A stretch of DNA of 64,000 nt from Ralstonia pickettii DTP0602 (GTDB taxonomy: Bacteria > Pseudomonadota > Gammaproteobacteria > Burkholderiales > Burkholderiaceae). Location of the stretch: NCBI GenBank assembly GCA_000471925.1, contig CP006669.1, forward strand, positions 248,001 through 312,000, read 5' to 3'. The position numbers and the translations under genes are program-made. Position 1 is the stretch's first letter, and each line of letters starts with the position of its first letter. The notes beneath the pieces were generated by a model. It searched no databases. It saw only the letters and a list, made by a program, of their open reading frames with translations, and had not been told where the DNA came from. Shown here in pieces: positions 1 to 8,063 of this stretch.

Positions 1-1014
1 GCCCGCCCCTTCGAAAACAATCTTACCTCGCAATGCCGCCGCGGAGTCGAAACTGCCTGCCGGCGCCGGTGGAGCGCCCAGGGATAGCTGGTACGCTTGC
101 AGGGCCGGAAGCTTACTAGTAAGGAGATCTTCCGATCCATGCGTGATGGAAAGATTCAGCCGTGGCTCGGATACGGAGCCAAGGCCGCCCATTTCGGCCA
201 CGGCGACATAACGGTTCCAGTACATGAGGTCTTCGCCATCGCCGGTATAGGTAATGCGATGAATGCCGTCCAGCCCGAAGGCGGGAGGTATCACGACCGG
301 CTTGCTGAGGCCGTCGACATTGTTCCGGGGGTCGAACTTGCCTGCGCCCCAGGCATTGAGGACCGTCTTCATGGCGTCGTCAACGGCGGGCGACAGCGCG
401 ATGATGGCGCCGGGATTCAGATCGCGATTGGGCCATCCGTCCAGTCGCTTGCCGATGCCCGGCGCGAACGAGTTGTCCACCGTCGAATGGCATAGCGCGC
501 AGGTAATGCCGACCCGAGTGAGCTTGTCCACCCCATTGACCGTCTCGACGGTCCCCTTGATGCCGACGACCGCGTTCAGTTTCAGCAGCGCCACCGTCGT
601 GGCCGGACTATTGAGGTCGATCGTGCCATTGCGGATTCCATTCACGACCGCCTCGGGCAAGGCCTCGGCGTCCACCTTAAGCCCGACTGACATTGCGGTC
701 ACGGGATCCACCGCGCTGGCGATAACCTCGTGCATCTTCAGGTTATCGGTCCACTGCACTTCGTCCCCGAAGGTATCGAAGCGGAAGATCTGCTTGCCCT
801 GCTCGACGAGGGCATTCTGGGCCGCTGCCGTGCCGGCTGCGTCAGCTCCTCCGCCTCCAGAGCCGCCGCCGCATGCCGTGACTGCCGCCACCACGATCGC
901 CGTTGTTATTGCATTCACCAGACCGCGTCGAGGCATCCCCTCCATCGCCGGATGCCGCAGCGGCACAGGCTGCATTTGCGTTTCAGGTATCAGCGCGGAG
1001 GGTTGCTTCTTCAT
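1..1014 (-). CDS. Cytochrome c-domain lipoprotein, partial at window edge
   Basis: The reading frame is open from an ATG at 1014 to the window edge, so the C-terminus is missing (338 codons seen). The N-terminus ends in a hydrophobic stretch and a lipobox-like VTAC followed by a Gly-rich linker, which suggests an exported lipoprotein. A shorter start at the Met of MPRRG is also possible. A single heme motif CALCH lies at residues 172-176. The last visible residues (ALRGKIVFEG) resemble the lead-in to a second cytochrome c domain, so a di-heme protein is likely but unproven. AGGACG precedes the start. It diverges from the sigma-factor operon, which may link it to oxidant or electron-transfer control. 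The exact function is not assigned. Confidence 0.75.
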   Translation of the reverse strand, partial: MKKQPSALIPETQMQPVPLRHPAMEGMPRRGLVNAITTAIVVAAVTACGGGSGGGGADAAGTAAAQNALVEQGKQIFRFDTFGDEVQWTDNLKMHEVIASAVDPVTAMSVGLKVDAEALPEAVVNGIRNGTIDLNSPATTVALLKLNAVVGIKGTVETVNGVDKLTRVGITCALCHSTVDNSFAPGIGKRLDGWPNRDLNPGAIIALSPAVDDAMKTVLNAWGAGKFDPRNNVDGLSKPVVIPPAFGLDGIHRITYTGDGEDLMYWNRYVAVAEMGGLGSVSEPRLNLSITHGSEDLLTSKLPALQAYQLSLGAPPAPAGSFDSAAALRGKIVFEGAG

Positions 1015-1318
1015 GATCGACGTCCTTGTCAGGATGAGATGGGGCAATTGACATGGAGGCAACCGACATGTCTCCGACGGCAGTCGCTCGAAAGTATCCG
1101 TTGCATATGTCTTTAGACGCTGGCGGACGCGCAAAGGTGACACGAGGCCCGAGCCACATTGCGATTGGATGTGACGGGTGCGTTCGCCTATGATTGCTGA
1201 CGTGTGGTTCGACCCGAGGCCCGGGATCGCAGCCGGCTACCGTCCGTGCCCCAGTCCTCTGTCACCTTTTCGCAGATGCGCGCGTCTAATGATCAGGAAC
1301 GGGAGCGACATCTCCAAT

Positions 1319-2053
1319 ATGGACACAAACCGGAATGCCAGACCGCCCATGCCGTCTGCCGTCGATACCCACACGGATGCTGACCTGGTCGCCAGCGCCC
1401 GTGCCGGCGCCGCGTCCGCTTTCGAGGTCATCATGCGGCGTAACAACCGCCTGTTGTTCCGGACTGCGCGGGGCTTGGTCCCGGACGATGCCGAAGCCCA
1501 GGATGTGGTGCAGGAAACCTACTTGCGCGCCTTTACCAGCCTGGATTCGTTTCGCTGCGAGGCGGCGCTGAGCACCTGGCTGGCGCGCATTGCCATCAAT
1601 GTCGCCCTGACAGCGCAGCGCAAGCGAGGCCGGCTCGTCCAGTTGCAAGTCCGGGCTGAGGAAGAAGACCTTCCCGGCGAACCTTCGCAGGAGAACGTGA
1701 TGTCCTTCCGCACTTCTGAAGACGAATCACCTGAAGCCATGGCCGAACGCGGTCAGGTGCGGGAGCTCTTGCAGGCTGCGGTCGAAAAGTTGCCGGCTAT
1801 CTACCGGTGCGTTTTCATTCTTCGGGCCGTCGAAGACATGAGCGTAGAGGAAACGGCTTATTGCCTTGGCGTAGGCGGTGACGTGGTCAAGACGCGCTTC
1901 CTCCGGGCCCGCACAATGCTGCGCGAATCCTTGGCTGAAGAGGTAAAGCCTTATCTAAAAAGCACATTCAGCTTTGCGGGCCCACGCTGCGACGCGGTGG
2001 TCAATCACGTGCTCACCGCCCTTCGCGTGCGCGGACTGCTCCGTCCGCATTGA
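1319..2053 (+). CDS. ECF-type RNA polymerase sigma factor
   Basis: This is a sigma-70 family, group 4 (ECF) protein of about 244 residues. Region 2 is recognisable as DAEAQDVVQETYLRAF followed by STWLARIAIN. Region 4 is visible as LPAIYRCVFILRAVEDMS and an HTH ending RARTMLRESL. The start chosen is the ATG at 1319 (MDTNRNARPP); the frame is open further upstream, with alternative starts at 1178 and 1289. GGGAG lies about 10 bases upstream of 1319. It is followed after 62 bases by a DUF4142 gene and then a cupredoxin, apparently one operon. No anti-sigma factor gene is seen beside it, which is notable for the family. It probably directs transcription of the neighbouring periplasmic genes. Confidence 0.88.
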   Translation: MDTNRNARPPMPSAVDTHTDADLVASARAGAASAFEVIMRRNNRLLFRTARGLVPDDAEAQDVVQETYLRAFTSLDSFRCEAALSTWLARIAINVALTAQRKRGRLVQLQVRAEEEDLPGEPSQENVMSFRTSEDESPEAMAERGQVRELLQAAVEKLPAIYRCVFILRAVEDMSVEETAYCLGVGGDVVKTRFLRARTMLRESLAEEVKPYLKSTFSFAGPRCDAVVNHVLTALRVRGLLRPH

Positions 2054-2115
2054 CGACCATTCACCGCGAGAAGTTTCACGGTGGTCTGTCCACATATTTG
2101 ACGAAAAGGAAAATC

Positions 2116-2643
2116 ATGAAAATCGCGAACCTCCTACTATCCAGCGCTTTCCTCTTCGCGGGGCAGGTAGCAGTGGCCCAAGACGCCGCCCCCAACGACG
2201 CCCAGATTGCCTCCATTGTGGTAACTGCGAATCAGGTCGATATCGATGCAGGCAAGCTCGCCCAATCCAAGGGCTCCAACAAGGACGTCAAGGCATTCGG
2301 CAAACAGATGGTTACAGACCATACCGGTGTCAACAAATCGGCCAGCGCCCTTGTCAAGAAACTGAAAGTGACGCCCGAGGACAACCCGACCAGTCAAAGC
2401 CTCAAATCGGGCGGTGAGAAAAATGTCCAGAAACTGAAAGGCCTCAAGGGAGCGGAGTTCGATAGCGCCTACATCGACAACGAGGTCAAGTATCACCAGG
2501 CCGTACTCGATGCCATGGATAAAACGTTGATTCCCAGCGCCAAGAACGAAGAGCTGAAGGCACTGCTGGTCAAGGTGCGGCCGGCCTTCGTCGCACACCT
2601 GGAGCATGCCAAGCAGATCCAGACAGCCCTTGCCCAGAAGTAA
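2116..2643 (+). CDS. Periplasmic DUF4142 family protein
   Basis: This 175-residue protein has a clear signal peptide (residues 1 to about 21, ending AVAQ). The mature part is a helical DUF4142 domain with the typical pattern of Lys/Asp-rich helices (KAFGKQMVTDH, EFDSAYIDNEVKYHQAVLDA). DUF4142 proteins are ferritin-like four-helix periplasmic proteins of unknown biochemical role, often found in stress-induced or ECF-controlled operons. It lies between an ECF sigma gene and a cupredoxin, 15 bases from the latter. The start ATG at 2116 follows AAAAGGAAAATC. The family call is firm; the function is not known. Confidence 0.85.
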   Translation: MKIANLLLSSAFLFAGQVAVAQDAAPNDAQIASIVVTANQVDIDAGKLAQSKGSNKDVKAFGKQMVTDHTGVNKSASALVKKLKVTPEDNPTSQSLKSGGEKNVQKLKGLKGAEFDSAYIDNEVKYHQAVLDAMDKTLIPSAKNEELKALLVKVRPAFVAHLEHAKQIQTALAQK

Positions 2644-2658
2644 CTGTGCCTACCGACC

Positions 2659-2988
2659 ATGCGTAATCGATCGGCTACGTTGCTTTTGACGATGGGATTG
2701 CTGTTCGCCGGCCAGGTGGGGAGCGCAAACGCCGGGCCGGCGTCCCATACGGTAACGATGGACAGCATACGGTTTGATCCGCAGGAACTGACCGTCAAGG
2801 CGGGCGATACGGTCGTGTGGATCAACAAGGACCCCTTCCCACACACTGTGACGGCACAAGCCGGTGACTTCGACTCAAAGACAATCGCGACCGGGAAGTC
2901 ATGGAAATATCGGGCCACCAAGGCCGGGGTCTTTCCCTATGTGTGTACCCTGCATCCAACGATGAAGGGGACGCTGCGGGTTGAGTAG
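2659..2988 (+). CDS. Cupredoxin (plastocyanin/amicyanin-like copper protein)
   Basis: This 109-residue protein has a signal peptide ending near residue 25 (SANAG). The mature domain keeps the type 1 copper ligands: His62 in PFPHTV, and Cys96, His99 and Met102 in VCTLHPTM. The spacing is that of amicyanin-like small blue copper proteins, which carry electrons in the periplasm. It is the third gene after the ECF sigma factor and DUF4142 genes, and a cytochrome c gene diverges from the operon. The set therefore looks like a small redox regulon. The electron donor and acceptor cannot be told from the sequence. Confidence 0.85.
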   Translation: MRNRSATLLLTMGLLFAGQVGSANAGPASHTVTMDSIRFDPQELTVKAGDTVVWINKDPFPHTVTAQAGDFDSKTIATGKSWKYRATKAGVFPYVCTLHPTMKGTLRVE

Positions 2989-3447
2989 ACCGGGGTGCCG
3001 CGAGCCGCCGTGGGCCTGCTGATTTCGTAGCAAGCAGGCAGGGCGGCGCCAATCGGCGCGGAGGCCTCCGCTGCGGACGCACGGAGCGCGATAACGGGTC
3101 TTACCGCGATTCGTCAGAACGCAGTTGTCCCGCGCGCCACCCACGTTTCGCCCCTCCGGATCTCTGCTCGGCCTGACGGAATATTGTCGAGAGACCGCTC
3201 CTGCCGCAACGGCTTAAATCCTCCCCGGTTAGCATCTGTTTCTGTATTGCAGGTCGCGGACGTTGCGATGTTGCTGCTTCAAGTTGTCAAGCCATTGCGG
3301 GCTGTTCGGTTGTCGCATGGCAGATTCGAGTGATCGCGCTTGGCTCGCCAGCGATGCGTCGCAAGACGATGGAGAGAGAGACTGACCTCTATTAGGTAGG
3401 CACTGGTGCGGTTATACTCCGCGCTTTACAACTAACGGGTAATCGAC
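2989..3447. other. Intergenic stretch without a recognisable gene
   Basis: No convincing coding region was found on either strand between the cupredoxin and the histone H1-like gene. The last 60 bases probably hold the promoter of the downstream gene, annotated separately. Confidence 0.6.
3390..3418 (+). promoter_or_regulatory. Candidate promoter of the histone H1-like gene
   Basis: A good -10 hexamer TATACT lies at 3413-3418, about 30 bases before the start codon. The -35 region 17 bases upstream (TATTAG) is a poor match, so assignment rests mainly on the -10 box and position. Confidence 0.3.
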
Positions 3448-3912
3448 ATGGTCGCAGCAACTAAAACAACGACTCAGGTAAGTGCAGTTACCAAGAGGAA
3501 GCCTGCCGCAAAGAAGGTGGCCGTGCCAACAAAGAAGGCGAGCGTACTCGCACGTGAGGCTCAGGCAGCGAAGAAGCGCTTGCTGAAGCTGCGCGCCGAC
3601 ACGAAGAAGGCCATCGAGGCGGCAAAGCGCGAGGTTGCGCAGGCGGTGGAAGCCGCAAAGTTCGCGGTCCGCTTTGAAAAGCAAGCCGCGAAGGACAAGC
3701 TCGCAGCGAAGAAGGCCAAGGCTGCAGGTACCAGGAAGGCAACGGGCAACAAAGCGGCTACCACGAAATCGCCGACGAAGAAGACCGCGCCCATTAGTAA
3801 GGCGGCGGCGAAAGCTGCCCCGAAGACGGCCGCAGTGAAATCCGTGCCGAAGAAACGTGTTTCGGCAAAGAAAGCAGCGCCGACTGTAGCGACAGCTGAA
3901 GCGTCGGCGTAA
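3448..3912 (+). CDS. Histone H1-like Lys/Ala/Pro-rich nucleoid protein
   Basis: This 154-residue, very basic protein is built almost only from Lys, Ala, Thr, Val and Pro. The N- and C-terminal tails carry repeated AAKK/KKAA motifs. The central segment (about residues 35-85) is predicted to be helical and rich in Glu and Lys (LLKLRADTKKAIEAAKREV). This composition matches bacterial histone H1-like (HctB/AlgP-type) DNA-binding proteins common in Burkholderiales, which compact DNA through the lysine-rich tail. It is monocistronic, with a likely promoter just upstream. Low-complexity sequence makes exact family assignment uncertain. Confidence 0.8.
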   Translation: MVAATKTTTQVSAVTKRKPAAKKVAVPTKKASVLAREAQAAKKRLLKLRADTKKAIEAAKREVAQAVEAAKFAVRFEKQAAKDKLAAKKAKAAGTRKATGNKAATTKSPTKKTAPISKAAAKAAPKTAAVKSVPKKRVSAKKAAPTVATAEASA

Positions 3913-4055
3913 TCCTTGCCTCGGCTGGCGTGGATTGTCTTCGCCAGCCGGCCGAATGATGGCAATAGTGCACCGCTGGTGCCCAAAACGGATAGACCGG
4001 GAAGGCCAGGGTCCCAGAGGCTTGGCGCTGACGGCTTTTCCCCTTCCAGCTTATC

Positions 4056-4131
4056 GGGCCTCTAGCTCATGCCTGGTTAGAGCAGCGGACTACTCCGTTG
4101 GTGCCGTGTTCGACTCACGGGAGGCCCACCA
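4056..4131 (+). tRNA. tRNA-shaped element with a 4-nt anticodon loop (probable pseudo-tRNA)
   Basis: The 76 bases fold as a full cloverleaf. The acceptor stem is GGGCCTC (4056-4062) with GAGGCCC (4121-4127), followed by ACCA. The D stem is GCTC/GAGC with an 11-nt loop containing GG. The T stem is CCGTG/CACGG with loop TTCGACT. The anticodon stem is GCGGA (4085-4089) with TCCGT (4094-4098). Only four bases, CTAC, lie in the anticodon loop instead of seven, so no normal anticodon can be read. The body resembles the elongator Met/Ile2 (CAT) tRNAs of beta-proteobacteria as I remember them, with three loop bases lost. It could be a dead gene, a tRNA mimic, or a remnant of an integration site. Confidence 0.7.
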
Positions 4132-4479
4132 TTCCCGCCAGGCTTACAAAACTCTGTCCTTCATGTCGCGTTCGTCGCCGGACGGCAACGTTAGCCTCTC
4201 TTGATTTTACGTTTGTCTACTGCTTGCCGCTGACTGCTTCTGGCACCCACGTGTCATGCCGCTCGTCGCGCGCCATGGCATCTTACAGCGGAGCTTCATG
4301 CTGCCAAGCGTGCCCGTTTCTGCGTGCCAGGATTTAGGGGCGGACGATGGTCATTCATGGGTGAGGATCTCTTTTCTTGGCGCCCCACTTGCCGCCTATA
4401 GCCAGTCATTCGTTAATTCAGGCATTCGTTGGCCTGAAAGAATTATTAGCTTCTCTCTGAGGAGTGGAGAACGAATACC
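4132..4479. other. Intergenic stretch, no gene seen
   Basis: Between the tRNA-like element and the H-NS promoter there are only short, unsupported open frames. The base composition is less GC-rich than that of neighbouring coding DNA towards the H-NS gene, as is usual upstream of nucleoid-protein genes. Confidence 0.5.
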
Positions 4480-4508
4480 TTGCGGGCCGACTTTAGAATG
4501 CGTATAAG
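4480..4508 (+). promoter_or_regulatory. Candidate sigma-70 promoter of the H-NS gene
   Basis: TTGCGG (4480-4485) and TATAAG (4503-4508) are separated by exactly 17 bases. They lie about 30 bases before the H-NS start codon. The -10 box matches the consensus at five of six positions. Confidence 0.5.
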
Positions 4509-4538
4509 TCAAAGGTGACTGGAAAATTGGAGGCAACG

Positions 4539-4853
4539 ATGGCGACGTATCAAGAACTGATGGCGCGGAAGCAAGCGTTGGAAGTACAGATCGAAGAGGC
4601 CCGCGCGAACGAAGTCGCGAGCGTCATCGAGCAGATTCGCGGCCTGATGACTCAGTATGGTCTGTCTCCGGAAGACATCGCGCCGCGCCGCCGTCGGGGC
4701 CGCCCCGCCGGTGCCGCATCCGCCCCCGTGGAAAAGGAGCCGCTGCCACCAAAGTATCTGGATCCCAAGACCGGAAAAACGTGGTCGGGACGCGGCCGCG
4801 CGCCGGCTTGGCTGGGCAAGCGGCCCGAGCGCTTCCTCATTCCGCAGGAATAA
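4539..4853 (+). CDS. H-NS family nucleoid-structuring protein (copy 1)
   Basis: This 104-residue protein has a helical N-terminal oligomerisation domain (MATYQELMARKQALEVQIEE, about residues 1-45). A basic linker RRRRGRP carries an AT-hook-like core. The C-terminal H-NS DNA-binding domain is recognisable as YLDPKTGKTWSGRGRAPAWL. H-NS proteins coat AT-rich DNA and silence acquired genes. The start at 4539 is supported by TTGGAGG six bases upstream; an in-frame earlier ATG at 4515 lacks this. A candidate promoter precedes it and a strong hairpin follows. A closely related second gene lies at 17768-18076. Confidence 0.92.
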   Translation: MATYQELMARKQALEVQIEEARANEVASVIEQIRGLMTQYGLSPEDIAPRRRRGRPAGAASAPVEKEPLPPKYLDPKTGKTWSGRGRAPAWLGKRPERFLIPQE

Positions 4854-4855
4854 CC

Positions 4856-4889
4856 GGTCGCCCAGCGTCTTTCGAGGACGCCGGCGACC
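4856..4889. other. Strong stem-loop after the H-NS gene
   Basis: The outer arms GGTCGCC (4856-4862) and GGCGACC (4883-4889) and inner arms GCGTC/GACGC form a long hairpin three bases after the H-NS stop. No T-tract follows, so it is a 3'-end stabiliser or a weak terminator rather than a classic intrinsic terminator. Confidence 0.5.
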
Positions 4890-5013
4890 CGATCGAGGTG
4901 CAGGCGCGGTAATTTTCACGAGCCCACATGAGGCATGCGTGGCGTCGACTGAAATTGCTGATCGCGGGGCGACCGCCACGCGGACGGTCAACGTTGTCTC
5001 GATACGGTGGCGC

Positions 5014-5049
5014 AAAAAAAGGCTCTCAAACCGGTGGAAGAGAGCCTTT
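5014..5049 (-). terminator. Rho-independent terminator reading leftward
   Basis: The ten-base arms AAAGGCTCTC (5018-5027) and GAGAGCCTTT (5040-5049) form a hairpin. On the minus strand the stem is followed by a run of seven T (from A 5014-5020). No minus-strand gene is recognised to its right, so it may be a leftover of a lost gene. It would terminate only weakly rightward. Confidence 0.6.
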
Positions 5050-5257
5050 GAACGTCCAAGAAGAAATCGGGTAACCACGATGAGTTGCCCATGTTCAGTA
5101 TCCGCCAAGGCACCTGGGCGCGCAATCTGCCCGCCACCTACGACGGGGCGCGGCGGATCCCAAAAAAATGAGCCCGCTCTTGCTGCCGGCCGCCTCAACC
5201 GTCCCGGTAAGGTCTGCCAATGCAGGGTATGGTGAAGTAAGCACCACTTAATACAGA

Positions 5258-6273
5258 CATCGGCGCGGATATTGCGCCAACGGCCATGTCGCGCTGCAGA
5301 TGCTCAGTCATTTCGACATGCCGCTGACGCCGCGCTTTCTCGCGGTAGCGCCGATCAGCCACGTCACCGGCACCAATTTCGTACCGACACTGCTGCGCGG
5401 CGGCACAGTCCACCTGATGGCGCGCTTCATCCGGAGGAGATGGCCGCCACCATCGCACGCGAACGCATCAACGCGACGATGATGGTGCCGACCATGGTCT
5501 CTGGGCTGCTGGACCATCCTCGCTTGGATGCCTTTGACCTGTCTTCGCTGGAAACGCTGCTGTACGCTGGCGCGCCAATGTCGCGCCAGCGCCTGATCGA
5601 AGGTATCGAGCACGTGGGACCGGTGTTCTGCCAGCTATATGGCCAGTCCGAATGCTCGCTGATCACCGCGCTGCGCAAGGTAGACCATGACCTTTCGCAG
5701 CCTGCGCTGATGGATGCCTGCGGCTTCCCGCTGGCCGGCAGCGAGGTCCGCCTGCTCGACGAGAACAACCGCGAAGTGGCGCCCGGCCAGCCCGGCGAGA
5801 TCTGCGTGCGCAGCCCCGCCGCGATGAGCGGCTACTGGCGCCAGCCGGAACTGACTGAGCAGGCCTTTGCCGGCGGCTGGCTCCATACCGGCAACATTGC
5901 CGTCGCCGATGCGTGCGGGCGGCTGTATATCGTCGACAGCAAGAAGGACATGATCGTCAGCGGCGGCTTCAACGTGTATCCGCGTGAAGTCGAGGATGCG
6001 CTGGCCACGCATCCGGCCGTCAGCATGGGCGCCGTGATCGGCGTGCCCGATCCCAAGTGGGGCGAGGCGGTGACCGCCTTCGTGGTGTTGCGCGCGGGCA
6101 AGTCAGCCACGCCGGAGGAACTGATCCACCACGTCAAAGCGCTCAAGGGCAGCGTCAACACGCCCAAGCGCGTGGAGATCGTCAATGCCCTGCCGCTGAC
6201 CGCGCTGGGCAAGCTCGACAAGAAAGCCCTGCGCGCCCGCCACTGGAGCGACCAGGGCCGCAATGTCGCCTGA
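5258..6273 (+). pseudogene. Acyl-CoA ligase (AMP-binding) remnant, 5'-truncated and frameshifted
   Basis: The readable protein begins in the middle of an ANL-superfamily acyl-CoA synthetase (GYCANGHVALQMLSHF near 5267). It runs in one frame through VAPISHVTGTN to about 5430, where the frame changes by a one-base loss (mod 3) just before HPEEMAATIARERINATMMV. The rest is intact to the stop at 6273 and includes YGQSECSL, the GYWRQPELT region and the C-terminal lysine motif TALGKLDKKALR. The N-terminal third with the P-loop TSGTTG is missing. It cannot make a working ligase. It is followed by a nitronate monooxygenase remnant, so a former catabolic operon has decayed here. Confidence 0.85.
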
Positions 6274-6363
6274 TCCAGCATTCCCTTTCTTCGCTTCCGT
6301 CCGCATCGATATGAACGCTACTACTGCCTACGGCCAACGCCTGCCGCAGTCGATCGCCCGGCG

Positions 6364-6804
6364 CCTGGCGGCGTCGGCCTGTTATCAGCGCAGGTGCTGG
6401 GCTGCGACCTGGCGTACATGGGCACCAAGTTCATCGCCACGCGCGAAAGCATGGTCGTCGACGGCTACAAGGACATGCTGATCGGCAGCGAACTGGACGA
6501 TGTGCTGCTGTCGCGCGCTTTTACAGGACTGGAGACCAACACGTTGCGCCCCTCGCTTGTGGCCAGCGGGCTCGACCCGGCTAACCTGCCGACTGACATG
6601 ACCGAGGAGCGCGTCAATGCGCTGTACGGCAGCCGGGGCGCGGCGGACATCAAGCGCTGGCGCGATATCTGGAGCGCGGGGCACTCAGTGTCCGGCGTCG
6701 GCCAGATCGAATCGGTGGGTGAGTTGGTGGCGCGCACGCGGCAGGAATTCCACGCGGCACGTGAGGCGGCGTACCAGGCGTTGGCGCCGGCGGCTTGCGG
6801 CTGA
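6364..6804 (+). pseudogene. Nitronate monooxygenase remnant (C-terminal part)
   Basis: The frame from about 6364 encodes PGGVGLLSAQVLGCDLAYMG then TKFIATRES. This matches the FMN-binding C-terminal half of nitronate monooxygenase (2-nitropropane dioxygenase) proteins, which oxidise alkyl nitronates. The N-terminal half is absent. A short unrelated start (MNATTAYGQRLPQSIARR, from 6312) precedes it in another frame and suggests an internal deletion. The C-terminal 130 residues appear undamaged to the stop at 6804. It sits 90 bases after the broken acyl-CoA ligase. Confidence 0.75.
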
Positions 6805-6935
6805 CGCGATTTGCGAGGCGGGCGCGGCGATGTGTCGCGCCGCGCCTTCAACCCTTTTGGCGGTAACGCACGGCGTCAACAACACCGAATTTCAACGGAA
6901 GGACTGACGGCGGCGTGCGCGAGGTAAAAGCACAC

Positions 6936-8063
6936 TCACAGATCCGATCGATGTTGGCCGGGGACGCGGCTTACTTCGTCGGTTATCGGCGCTGGACGTT
7001 CTGTAGTCGTTGTGTCGTCCCGGTCCTCAAGCACTGCAATATCCCAGCAGGATATGAATAGGGCAGCGATGAGGGGGCCAATCACAAAGCCATTGATGCC
7101 AAAGACGGACATTCCGCCCACCGTCGAAATCAGCACGACCCAGTCTGGTAACTTCGTGTCCTTGCCAACGAGGATCGGGCGCACTACGTTATCCACTACG
7201 CCGATTACCAAGGTGCCGAAGATAAGCAGCACAATCCCCTTCCAGAAGGGGCCTGCCAGCAGAAAATAGACGGCGACTGGCCCCCACACGAGCGCAGCAC
7301 CGATGGCGGGCAAAAGCGAGAGGAACGCCATCAGCGTGCCCCAAAGCAAAACCCCATTGATTCCTAGCATCATGAACGCCACGCCACCGAGGAACCCTTG
7401 GGCGGCGGCCACCGCGACGTTACCTTTGACCGTGGCGCGGATCACGGTGGTGAACCGGCTGAGCAACCTGCGAGCGTGCGCATCATCAAGTGGTACCGCC
7501 ACGCGAATGCGGCGAGAGAGTATGGTGCCGTCGCGCAGCAGAAAAAAGACCAGATACAGCATGATGCCGAAGCCGATGGCAAACTGAAGCGTGTTCTGGC
7601 CAATCGTAACCGCCTGTGTCGCCATGAACTGGCTGATTCGGGCTGCGCCTTCGGTTAGTTTCGCCTGCAATCCCGCCACGTCTGCTAACCCGACCTGGTC
7701 GAGCCAGTTCTGCACCGAGTGTGGGAGAGCCCGCACAGCCGTCCGGAAATACAGAGCGAAATCCCATTGGCCGGTCTTGATCTGGTTGTAGGCGAACGCA
7801 GCTTCCTGTGCGAGCGCGGCAGCCATCAAACCTACCGGAAGAATGACCATCAGAACGCAGAACAAGAGGGTCGTCAGCGCCGCAAGATTCGGCCGGTTGC
7901 CGAACCTGACCGTCAACTTGCGCTGCAGCGGCTGGAAGATGACCGCAAGAATCGTACCCCAAAAAATCGCACTGAAGAAAGGAAGCAGGATCCAGACGAA
8001 CGCAACCGAGACCGTGAACAGCAGAATGTAGAAGCCTTTCAAGTTACGCATATTGTTGTCCAT
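6936..8063 (-). CDS. AI-2E family transporter (PerM/YdiK-type permease)
   Basis: This 375-residue integral membrane protein has about eight hydrophobic segments: near residues 10-47 (two), 60-86, 158-177, 215-262 (two), 265-292 and 305-338. The family motifs DNVVRPILVG (291-300) and GGMSVFGINGFVIGP (316-330) identify the AI-2E/PerM permease family. Members export or exchange small molecules or ions; the AI-2 role is proven for few. The start at 8063 (MDNNMRNLKG) has no clear ribosome site, and the Met at 8051 is an alternative. It stands alone, and no partner gene indicates the substrate. Confidence 0.88.
   Translation of the reverse strand: MDNNMRNLKGFYILLFTVSVAFVWILLPFFSAIFWGTILAVIFQPLQRKLTVRFGNRPNLAALTTLLFCVLMVILPVGLMAAALAQEAAFAYNQIKTGQWDFALYFRTAVRALPHSVQNWLDQVGLADVAGLQAKLTEGAARISQFMATQAVTIGQNTLQFAIGFGIMLYLVFFLLRDGTILSRRIRVAVPLDDAHARRLLSRFTTVIRATVKGNVAVAAAQGFLGGVAFMMLGINGVLLWGTLMAFLSLLPAIGAALVWGPVAVYFLLAGPFWKGIVLLIFGTLVIGVVDNVVRPILVGKDTKLPDWVVLISTVGGMSVFGINGFVIGPLIAALFISCWDIAVLEDRDDTTTTERPAPITDEVSRVPGQHRSDL

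Noticed and set aside
4085..4098. Reading the tRNA-like loop as an amber suppressor (CTA)
   Set aside because: No 7-base loop with a T at position 33 can be formed around CTA while keeping a paired stem.
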